Below, in pieces: positions 1 through 5,707 of a stretch of DNA of 5,947 bases. The DNA lies in NCBI GenBank assembly GCA_036782995.1, contig DAIPXZ010000036.1:1-5947 (forward strand). The letters are read 5' to 3'. A model generated the notes under the pieces. The model saw nothing but the letters and a program-made list of their open reading frames with translations, was not told where the DNA came from and ran no database searches. Position numbers and translations under genes: made by a program. Within the stretch, counting starts at the first letter, position 1. The number at the start of each line of letters is the position of its first letter. This DNA is from DAIPXZ01 sp036782995. Lineage in GTDB: Bacteria; Bacillota; Clostridia; Saccharofermentanales; Saccharofermentanaceae.

Positions 1-183
1 GAAGCACCTGAAAAACTAATACGGCAGATTGTACGTGAAGAAACAGAAGGAATCAGCGGCGGGCAGAACATCACGGTTCAGTTTGGCGGGACGATGGGCG
101 AATTGATCAGGGTTCTGCGGCCAGAGATTCAAAAAGAGGATAAACGCGTTGGAAAAAGTTTAATTACAAGGGCGACAACATGA
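1..183 (+). CDS. Phage tail tape-measure protein, C-terminal end (partial)
   Basis: Frame 1 is open from the first base to a TGA at 181-183, giving the last 60 residues of a gene that begins outside the window. The tail end contains NITVQFGGTMGELIRVLRPE followed by a basic KRVGKSLI stretch. This pattern, a short beta segment followed by 'LxRxLxPxIxxExKRxGxSL', is what I know from the extreme C-terminus of tape-measure proteins in Firmicute siphophages. Such proteins set tail length and occupy the tail lumen. The position directly upstream of small tail and hub genes fits. The stop overlaps the next start as ATGA, which suggests translational coupling. Only the C-terminus is visible, so no transmembrane, coiled-coil or peptidase regions can be assessed. 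Another minor tail protein is possible. Confidence 0.65.
   Translation, partial: EAPEKLIRQIVREETEGISGGQNITVQFGGTMGELIRVLRPEIQKEDKRVGKSLITRATT
168..172 (+). promoter_or_regulatory. Ribosome binding site for the 124-residue tail protein
   Basis: AAGGG lies 7 bases upstream of the ATG at 180, inside the final codons of the tape-measure gene. It supports 180 as the true start and fits the ATGA overlap. Confidence 0.55.
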
Positions 184-554
184 TATCTGTAGACGGAATT
201 ACCTACAATTTGGCAGTAACAGGACTGAAACGCACCGCATCATTCCTGGATAAGACAGCGGAACGGACAGAAGACGGCATCCTTCATCGGCAATTGATCG
301 GCGTATATTACAATTATACGCTTGAAATTGGATATTTGGGCGATATGGATGTTTATAACGCATTTTGGGATAAGATCACGGAGCCGGTAGAATTTCACAC
401 CGTTGTAGTTCCAACCGGAAGCGGAGATTATACTTTTATCGCATATGTTGGCGCAGAAGTAAGCGATTCGCTCAGACGGCAAAAAGACAACGTCAATTAT
501 TTTGGCGGTATGACTGTTAATTTCATCGGTCAAGCACCGGCAAGGACGCCATAA
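180..554 (+). CDS. Small conserved phage tail protein, 124 aa, possibly distal-tail related
   Basis: The protein is soluble-looking, without signal peptide or membrane segment. It opens with MISVDGITYNLAVTGLKRTA, then has a short FLDKTAERTEDGIL segment, a beta-rich middle (GVYYNYTLEIG, EPVEFHTVVVP) and a C-terminal NYFGGMTVNFIGQAPAR. I recognise this as a family recurring between the tape-measure and hub genes of gut Firmicute phages. Its 'GxYxNYxLxxG ... EPVEFHTVxVP ... LTVNFIAKxPxR' pattern recalls distal-tail or tail-tube-like beta-sandwich proteins. A Dit-like or tail-completion role is inferred from position and size, not demonstrated. The start is supported by AAGGG 7 bases upstream and by ATGA overlap with the previous stop. 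The next gene starts 3 bases after its stop, so the three genes are very likely co-transcribed. Confidence 0.8.
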   Translation: MISVDGITYNLAVTGLKRTASFLDKTAERTEDGILHRQLIGVYYNYTLEIGYLGDMDVYNAFWDKITEPVEFHTVVVPTGSGDYTFIAYVGAEVSDSLRRQKDNVNYFGGMTVNFIGQAPARTP

Positions 555-557
555 CGT

Positions 558-3500
558 ATGGAGTCGATCCTGCGGTTATATCTGGTTCCCGATCCTGTCG
601 ACCAACACGCAACGTATAGCGTTACCAATGCGGATGCTGTTTCCAGCGTGGATGACCTGCAAGATGGGCGCGCGCTGAAAGTCGCATACGCCACGTGGGA
701 AGACGATCTTTGGCTGCTGGATGGGAATTACCACTTCATCCCTTCCACGGACGCCCATGTCGGATACTGGAGCACCGGCCTTACCAATTCGCTTGGAAAA
801 TCATCCACAGCACTGGGAACGATCCGGATTGATTTGGACGATGATTATGACCTGGACGAAATTATCATCCACGGGTCGGAATCAACCTACGATTATTGCA
901 CGCGGGTCATTGTCCAGTATTATAACGGGGCAACGCTGCTTAAAACAAAAACGATTTACCCGAATGAGGTACATTATAAATTCAGTGAGGAAGTTGCTGG
1001 GGTCAATGCAATCGTATTTTCATTTTACGATACAAACAAACCATACAGACGGATTCGCGTATCTGATATCACGTTTGGCGATACCGTAGAATTTCGTGCA
1101 GACCAGATTAAGAACGCATCTGTGATTATGGAACAGTCACCTTTGAGCGATGAATTGCCATTTGGTACGATGCAGTGCGAATTGGTGACGACCGAACCAA
1201 TGTTTGATTTGATTGATCCTGACAGCCTGTACAATCAACTGACGACAAGAATGATGATGGATTTGCTTTACGACAACGGAAAGACCGTTGATTTTATCGG
1301 TCGTTATTACATGACTAATCGCTCCAATATATCCGACAATCATATCAAACTTGAAGGTATGGATTTGATCGGGCTGCTGGAAGAAGTGTCCTACAACGGC
1401 GACTTTTGGGCGACGGATGAGGATTTCGCCACGATCGTCAATCGTATTCTTAGTTTTTCCTCTGATGTCGGAACGGTTACGGTTGATGCAGACGTTGCAA
1501 CGATTCAGCTCCGCGGAAATATCGAGCCTGGAAATTTACGAATAGCATTACAACAGGTACTTTTTGCGGCCGGTTGCTCCGCTGAAATTGTTGACGGAAA
1601 CAACGTGCATATCATGCACCAGCAATTTTTAGATATCAACAGCACGCCGGACGGCACAATTTTAAAATCACAAAAGGCGCTGGAAGGGCAGTTGATCAAA
1701 GACACGACACCGGCCACACGGCTGGAAGTCACAAGTCATTCGTATGTTATGGCTGCTGCGGCAACGGAGATTTTCAAGGAGACGCTGAACGGCGGAACCT
1801 ATACGCTATATTTTGATACACCGGCATTTTTCGAAAGTGCCAATGTTACAAACGCAACACTGATTTCATCCGGTCCGAATTATGCGGTAATTGAAGTGAC
1901 AGGCACAAAAGAAGTAACGATTACCGGACGAGAATATAGCCATAACGAGGTTATTTCTGCGCGGGATATCGACACGACTGGACTAAAACCGAACACAATC
2001 AAAGTACCCGGTGCAACGATGATTTCACCCGACACAGCGTCAACCGCGCTGACCCGCATGGAGTTTTTCTATTTACTACGATATGAACAGAATTTCCGCG
2101 CGTTCAATCCGGCGTTTTACAAGCCCGGATACATTTATCAAGTCGATACGATCAAAGATCGGAAAATTGCCATGATTATGAAGCAGACGCAAATTGATCT
2201 ATCAGGCGGTTTTGTCTGCGATATGTCCGGCGTGGGCGTGATCGTTGGGAATGTCCTGATATTGAAAAAGAATATCACCATCGGAGACAAAGGAAACGTT
2301 GTTCCAGCGCAATTTGAATACCCGCGTGAAGGCCCGCAAAGTTTCATTTCAACGCTATTTGCTGATTATCAGGAAGATTATGGTATCGGCGTGACCATCA
2401 ACGGCGTTCGGACGCTGTACATGGATGATAGCGCGCCATTTGTCTTAGCCAAATCAAACGCCAGCACGTCCATCGTTATTGACTTCCCGCAGATCACGAA
2501 AGCGATAACGGTCGGACAGCGCGGATCGGTTACACCTGCAAAGTTCAAATTTCCATGGGCTGCATCACAGAATTTCACCGCGAAAGTTGATAGTGCGTAT
2601 CTGGAGGATTACGGAATCGGTGTTTCGATTGACGGAGTACGCACGCTGTACATGACAACGACACAGGTTTTCACGTTGAGCAACACAACGGCAAATACAG
2701 AGGTTGTTCTGGACTTCCCTAAGATTACAAAATCTATTGCAGTCGGCGACAAAGGCACAGTCACCCCCGCGAAATTCAAGTTTCCGTGGAACACAGCGCA
2801 GGAATTTACGGTCACATTATTGTCTGGATACAGCCCGAATGATTATTACATCAGCGTCAACATCAACGGCACGGTGACGGATTACCGCGAAGTTTCGACT
2901 ATGAAATTCACGCTGGCGGAAACAACGGAAAACACGAATGTCGCTGTGACGTTTCCGGCTGTGTTGAAGAAGGCCATCACAAAAGGATCATCCTATTTGA
3001 CTGTAACACCAGCATCATTTAATTATCCGTGGGTTGGTGCACAGAATTTTGTTATAAAAAATAATAGAACAAATAATCAACTATTTTACATACAGGAAAA
3101 AATCAATGGAGTTATAAAAAATTACGACATAACCGAGCGAACGATGGTTTTAACCAATACGACAGCAGCCACAACGGTAGAAGTATCTGCAGTTTTAAAA
3201 AATACAAAATATGTTCAGCTTATTGGATTTAATGCCCCATTTGATGTTACATCTATGGTTTTTTATTATCCTGTTATTGGTGCGCAGGAATTATCAGCAT
3301 CATATATGTATCAATCAGGTACAGACGGAGATGGGAATCCTATTTACGATTTAGGGAAAGCAGATTATTATTGGTACGTAGATAACGTATTAAAATCTAC
3401 TCAGATTCAAGTTACATATTCAACTTTTAATCTTTACAATGCCACATTGTCTACAGAAGTGAGAGTAGAAAGATATAATGCAGTTGGAGGAAGTGGAGGG

Positions 3501-3767
3501 TCGGGTAGCGGTGGAGGATCAGGTTATACCACATGGACAGGAACAATTAACTCAGACAATTCAGCATTGCGATCATCACAATGGACAGATTCATCTACTC
3601 TAATAACATTTATGCAGTCAGGTCAGCATGTAACTGTTACCGGTGAGGTCACTGGATCAATTGTTTTTGGCTTTCCAAATCAGTCGTTATGGTATTCGGT
3701 AACAATTGCAGATGGTGCAGGTGCAGGACTTTCTGGGTATGTGCATTCAGGACTGGTAAACAGATAA
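558..3767 (+). CDS. Large tail/baseplate hub protein with discoidin-like N-terminus, five repeats and C-terminal SH3b-like domain (1069 aa)
   Basis: This is the largest gene here and probably forms the tail tip. Domains I can read: residues ~66-174, a discoidin (F5/8 type C)-like segment from YWSTGL to RRIRVSDITFG; ~181-565, a baseplate-hub-like body, with the 'SPLSDELPFGTMQCEL' and 'KLEGMDLIGLLEEVSYNG' patterns of phage hub (gp27/Tal-type N-terminal) proteins, ending at a conserved YxPGYIYQVDT...LSGGF segment; 572-973, five diverged repeats; 977-989, a Gly/Ser linker; 990-1069, an SH3b-like domain ending in GYVHSGLV. I see no peptidase or lysozyme motif, so a structural and host-binding role is more likely than wall degradation. 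The ATG at 558 follows the previous stop by 3 bases; AAGGA at 542-546 is a weak, distant ribosome site. From about 2990 the gene turns AT-rich, suggesting a recombined C-terminus. Domain names are from motif recognition only. Confidence 0.85.
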   Translation: MESILRLYLVPDPVDQHATYSVTNADAVSSVDDLQDGRALKVAYATWEDDLWLLDGNYHFIPSTDAHVGYWSTGLTNSLGKSSTALGTIRIDLDDDYDLDEIIIHGSESTYDYCTRVIVQYYNGATLLKTKTIYPNEVHYKFSEEVAGVNAIVFSFYDTNKPYRRIRVSDITFGDTVEFRADQIKNASVIMEQSPLSDELPFGTMQCELVTTEPMFDLIDPDSLYNQLTTRMMMDLLYDNGKTVDFIGRYYMTNRSNISDNHIKLEGMDLIGLLEEVSYNGDFWATDEDFATIVNRILSFSSDVGTVTVDADVATIQLRGNIEPGNLRIALQQVLFAAGCSAEIVDGNNVHIMHQQFLDINSTPDGTILKSQKALEGQLIKDTTPATRLEVTSHSYVMAAAATEIFKETLNGGTYTLYFDTPAFFESANVTNATLISSGPNYAVIEVTGTKEVTITGREYSHNEVISARDIDTTGLKPNTIKVPGATMISPDTASTALTRMEFFYLLRYEQNFRAFNPAFYKPGYIYQVDTIKDRKIAMIMKQTQIDLSGGFVCDMSGVGVIVGNVLILKKNITIGDKGNVVPAQFEYPREGPQSFISTLFADYQEDYGIGVTINGVRTLYMDDSAPFVLAKSNASTSIVIDFPQITKAITVGQRGSVTPAKFKFPWAASQNFTAKVDSAYLEDYGIGVSIDGVRTLYMTTTQVFTLSNTTANTEVVLDFPKITKSIAVGDKGTVTPAKFKFPWNTAQEFTVTLLSGYSPNDYYISVNINGTVTDYREVSTMKFTLAETTENTNVAVTFPAVLKKAITKGSSYLTVTPASFNYPWVGAQNFVIKNNRTNNQLFYIQEKINGVIKNYDITERTMVLTNTTAATTVEVSAVLKNTKYVQLIGFNAPFDVTSMVFYYPVIGAQELSASYMYQSGTDGDGNPIYDLGKADYYWYVDNVLKSTQIQVTYSTFNLYNATLSTEVRVERYNAVGGSGGSGSGGGSGYTTWTGTINSDNSALRSSQWTDSSTLITFMQSGQHVTVTGEVTGSIVFGFPNQSLWYSVTIADGAGAGLSGYVHSGLVNR
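2271..3476 (+). repeat. Five tandem ~77-89 residue protein repeats inside the hub gene
   Basis: Repeat units start at residues 572, 649, 726, 806 and 885 (bases 2271, 2502, 2733, 2973 and 3210). The spacings are 77, 77, 80 and 79 residues, and the fifth unit runs to about residue 973. Each has a start like [AS]I[TA]VGxxGxVTPAxF, then a Y/F-P-W segment with a Q followed by F or L, a central 'GIGVxIxGVRTLYM'-type strand (units 1 and 2; degraded in 3-5), and an end like FxLxxTTxNTxVxxxFP. Units 1-3 are clearest; unit 5 is recognisable mainly from YYPVIGAQEL and the YNATLSTEVRV end. They look like Ig-like or similar beta modules that extend the tip. The DNA is diverged between copies, so this is an old duplication series. 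Confidence 0.8.
3486..3524 (+). other. Gly/Ser linker (GGSGGSGSGGGSG) in hub protein
   Basis: Residues 977-989 are only Gly and Ser, a flexible tether between the repeat stalk and the terminal SH3b-like domain. The codons are mixed (gga, ggg, ggt, agt, tcg, agc, tca), so it is not a simple DNA microsatellite. Confidence 0.9.
3525..3764 (+). other. C-terminal SH3b-like domain of the hub protein
   Basis: Residues 990-1069 fit a bacterial SH3 pattern: SALRSS near the start, a 'TLITFMQSGQHVTVTGEV' strand pair, WYSVTIADG around residue 1045, and the closing GYVHSGLV. Bacterial SH3 domains usually bind cell-wall peptides. On a phage hub this suggests contact with the Gram-positive wall, which is inference. 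There is a longer than usual insertion between the VTGEV strand and the WYSV strand. Confidence 0.7.
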
Positions 3768-4318
3768 TGGCATACATTGACCCAATTTACGACCGCACTA
3801 TGGCGGACATTATCCAGAAGACATTCAAGGGACGCTTCAACATCACAGACTGGGAGCGCATCGTAAATAATACATCATTCGCGCGGGAGTTGGTATTCTC
3901 GTTGCGCGGCGTCCCGATACCAGAGCTGATCACGATGCGCACACCAACACGCACAGATAAGCCGACCGCTGCGGATATCAACGATCTGGTACAAAACATC
4001 ATCACGGTTCAGACTGCGGCGCAGGTGGCGGCGGCGAACGCCTACACGCTGAACGCGGCTTATGAGGACGGAGCGGACAAACGTGGACCGGATTATCAAA
4101 TCGTCAATGCGTGGGAAAAAGTGATTGATTTAATCGTCAAATATCACGAAATGGTAAAAGTAGTTCGCAGTCCGATTTGTGGCGTTGGAGAGGCAGGGGC
4201 AGGAATGACCCGTCAGTGGATGTTCCGAACGAAGCGCATTGTTCTGGGGCGCGTTCCAATTTGCGGGTTCGCGGTCTGCGGATCTGGATTATTACGACAA
4301 AATATGTTTAGGAGGTAA
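3767..4318 (+). CDS. Small phage tail-accessory protein, 183 aa, with duplicated C-terminal PICG motif
   Basis: The start is taken at 3767, where TAATG joins the hub stop to this ATG; the in-frame ATG at 3689 would lie inside the hub gene. The N-terminus MAYIDPIYDRTMADI followed by KGRFNITDWERIVNN matches a family I know from gut Firmicute phages, encoded between hub and fibre genes; its function is not established. Middle: a region around TPTRTDKPTAADINDLVQNI, then an Ala-rich helix (AAQVAAANAYTLNAAYE) and a conserved NAWEKVIDLI helix. The C-terminus carries two copies of a 23-residue unit with P-I-C-G...G-x-G...R-Q-x-M-F-R (residues 133-155 and 161-183). No enzyme motif is visible. A structural tail-tip or fibre-attachment role is a guess from context. 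Its last two Arg codons are the ribosome site of the next gene. Confidence 0.85.
   Translation: MAYIDPIYDRTMADIIQKTFKGRFNITDWERIVNNTSFARELVFSLRGVPIPELITMRTPTRTDKPTAADINDLVQNIITVQTAAQVAAANAYTLNAAYEDGADKRGPDYQIVNAWEKVIDLIVKYHEMVKVVRSPICGVGEAGAGMTRQWMFRTKRIVLGRVPICGFAVCGSGLLRQNMFRR
4163..4315 (+). repeat. Two-copy 23-residue repeat, 28-residue period
   Basis: Residues 133-155 and 161-183 align without gaps and share 12 of 23 residues: R, P, I, C, G, two later G, then R, Q, M, F, R. The copies are diverged at the DNA level. Each has one PICG cysteine; the second copy has a further Cys three residues after its PICG Gly. Confidence 0.8.
4310..4315 (+). promoter_or_regulatory. Strong ribosome binding site for the tail fibre gene
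   Basis: AGGAGG sits 7 bases before the ATG at 4323 and fixes that start over the in-frame upstream ATG at 4239. It also encodes the last two Arg residues of the preceding protein, directly before its TAA. It is the best Shine-Dalgarno in the window. Confidence 0.9.
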
Positions 4319-4322
4319 AATC

Positions 4323-4630
4323 ATGGCATATACAAAACAAACATGGCAGAATGAAGTTCTGTCTGGCGTTTCCGCTGATCAGGCACTATTTACGATCAAA
4401 AATTCGAGCGGAACGATTATCAATGATGATGTGATCATCGAACTAAAATCGACCGAAGTACAGGCTGGATCAGAATTTACAGCTGATCGGATGAATCATA
4501 TCGAAGACGGAATCGAAGCTAATTCCGCAGCGTTTGACGCATCTACCGGTCACGATCATGACGGGACGAACAGCAAGAAGATCGCAGCTGGAGCTGTTGG
4601 GACATCTGAATTGGCTGATTCCGCTGTTAC
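4323..4630 (+). CDS. Phage tail fibre, N-terminal part (gene interrupted by assembly gap)
   Basis: This is the first ~102 residues of a tail fibre whose remainder is at 4731-5689. The start at 4323 is fixed by AGGAGG. The N-terminus MAYTKQTWQNEVLSG and the segment FTADRMNHIEDGIEANS (residues 54-70) match the common phage-fibre pattern 'MAYxKxTW ... LNHIExGI', which usually forms the attachment part. After a HDHDGTNSKKI turn begins the first unit of a KIAxGAVGTxxLADSAV repeat typical of trimeric fibre shafts, and the sequence runs into 100 N. Read literally through the N run the frame is lost, but the N length is almost certainly arbitrary. If the identical 55-base flanks are overlapped, frames agree and a single 403-residue protein results. 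Confidence 0.85.
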
Positions 4631-4874
4631 NNNNNNNNNNNNNNNNNNNNNNNNNNNNNNNNNNNNNNNNNNNNNNNNNNNNNNNNNNNNNNNNNNNNNN
4701 NNNNNNNNNNNNNNNNNNNNNNNNNNNNNNAGAAGATCGCAGCTGGAGCTGTTGGGACATCTGAATTGGCTGATTCCGCTGTTACTACTGCCAAGATTCT
4801 GGATGGAAATATTACCAACGCCAAAATAGCTGATGGAGCTGTTGGGACAACCAAATTGGCTGATTCTGCTGTTA
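4576..4874 (+). repeat. Tandem 90-base (30-residue) fibre-shaft repeat spanning the gap
   Basis: Units begin at the AAG/AAA lysine codons at 4578, 4733 and 4823. The last two are exactly 90 bases apart. Each unit starts KIA(A/D)GAVGT(S/T)(E/K)LADSAVT; the intervening part is TAKILDGNITNA in the one copy seen in full. The bases 4576-4630 and 4731-4785 are identical over all 55 positions, while the third copy is diverged. Repeats of this kind are common in phage tail-fibre shafts. The true copy number is unknown because of the gap. Confidence 0.85.
4631..4730. other. Assembly gap (100 N)
   Basis: There are exactly 100 N, a conventional placeholder rather than a measured length. The gap lies in the fibre repeat, with the same 55 bases on both sides. 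With a 90-base period the real distance should be 35 + 90n bases, or the two ends overlap by 55 bases. Confidence 0.97.
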
Positions 4875-5689
4875 CCAATGGCAAAATGGCAAATATGGCT
4901 GCTAATACGATCAAAGGAAATCCCAACGGTGACGCAGCTGCTCCTTCCGATCTTACTGTCGCGAACTTCCTAAAGCTGGTCATTCCAAGCAATGCAGGAG
5001 CGCATAATGGATTCTATCGTGGATATTCTCTCGGAACGTCAGTCTCTGCAGCGCAGTATACAGCGATAGGCGCAGGTACTTTTGAAGATATGTACGTGGG
5101 TGATTACTGGACTATAAATAGCGTTGTTTGGAGAATTGCAGCGTTTGACTACTATTACAACACAGGAGATACGAATTGCACAACGCATCATGCCGTTATT
5201 GTGCCGGATACAAGCCTTTATAATGCGGCTATGAATTCCACAAATACCACGGAAGGCGGATATTACAACAGTGTTATGAAGCAGTCGAATCTGGCAACCG
5301 CTATATCGACAATCAATTCTGCTTTTGGTTCAGGTCATATTCTGAGCCACAGAAATCTATTCGTGAATACTGTTGCCAATGGGCGGCCATCAAATGGGTC
5401 TTGGTATGATACTACCGTTGATCTCATGACCGAGGTTAACGTGTTCGGGACGCATCACTTCTCGCCTGTTGGGGATGGTACGAATATTCCGTATAACTAT
5501 GCTGTTGATAAATCTATCTTCCCGCTGTTTATTGCCCGTCCTGATCTACAGTGTAACAGACAGACGTTCTGGCTTCGTGATGTTGTTTCCTCCGCTCTTT
5601 TCGCTTTAGCCACCGACAACGGGCGTTGCTACTGTCACGCCGCCAGTAACTCTTTTGGCGTTCGTCCGGCTTTTTGTCTCAAATCATAA
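4731..5689 (+). CDS. Phage tail fibre, C-terminal part with DUF6273/C-type-lectin-like receptor-binding domain; candidate DGR target
   Basis: This is the continuation of the fibre starting at 4323; the ATG at 4766 is inside the repeat (LADSAV preceded by M only after a frame choice) and is not needed as a start. Order: shaft repeats to ~4900; a NTIKGNPNGDAAAPSDLTVANF-like linker common in phage fibres; then a globular domain from ~5006 (FYRGYSLG, VGDYWTINSVVWRIAAFDYY, TTHHAVIVPD, GHILSHRNLF, GSWYDTTVDLMTE, FPLFIARPDL) to FWLRD and GVRPAFCLKS at the end. This layout matches phage DUF6273 domains, related by pattern to FGE/C-type-lectin-like folds used for receptor binding. Five Cys occur in the last ~60 residues. 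The final ~38 codons look like a DGR variable repeat. The protein would bind the host surface at the tail tip. The domain call is fairly sure; diversification by a DGR is not shown. Confidence 0.85.
5567..5680 (+). other. Candidate DGR variable repeat (VR) at the 3' end of the fibre gene
   Basis: The 38 codons from FWLRD to FCL are flanked by conserved-looking ends (FWLRDV, GVRPAF). Codons end in C or T in 34 of 38 cases, and in 24 of 26 between 5579 and 5656, against 18 of 26 in the 26 codons from 5441. Adenine is 11 of 114 bases. DGRs mutate template adenines, mostly in AAC/AAT codons, so a diversified copy should keep pyrimidine third positions and have few A. Position at the extreme 3' end of a lectin-like fibre is the usual place for a VR. 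No template copy is in the window, so this stays a candidate. Confidence 0.5.
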
Positions 5690-5694
5690 ATAAT

Positions 5695-5701
5695 AAAAAG
5701 G
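5695..5701 (+). promoter_or_regulatory. Ribosome binding site for the TTG-started phosphoesterase
   Basis: AAAAAGG lies 6 bases upstream of TTG at 5708. No ATG or GTG lies in frame between the fibre stop (5687-5689) and the GDTH motif, so this site decides the start. Confidence 0.6.
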
Positions 5702-5707
5702 CATAAA

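Noticed and set aside
3689..3766. In-frame upstream start for the 183-residue protein at 3689 (adds 26 residues)
   Set aside because: It lies inside the hub gene in another frame and adds a residue style (WCRCRTFW) unlike the family; MAYIDPIYDRT at 3767 is the family-like start and gives the usual stop-start overlap.
240..4099. Long open frames on the minus strand and in alternate plus frames (for example 721-1089 +, 1505-1732 -, 3787-4005 -)
   Set aside because: All lie wholly inside strongly coding genes, have no family resemblance or good ribosome sites, and several repeat each other opposite the hub repeats, as shadows of the real frame would.
4239..4322. In-frame upstream start for the fibre at 4239
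   Set aside because: AGGAGG with 7-base spacing and the MAYTKQTW fibre N-terminus place the start at 4323; the extension overlaps the previous gene.
4631..4829. Frameshift splitting the fibre into two genes, with a second start at 4766
   Set aside because: The frame change comes only from the arbitrary 100-N length. The flanking 55-base copies are in the same frame, and the shaft repeat continues across.
4578..4874. Repeat block as a CRISPR array
   Set aside because: The repeat is in-frame coding sequence with a 90-base period and no unique spacers; it encodes a typical fibre shaft.
5690..5707. Transcription terminator after the fibre gene
   Set aside because: The 18-base gap is A-rich but has no stem, and the GGCTTTTT near the gene end has no matching complementary arm nearby; it is better read as the ribosome site of the next gene.
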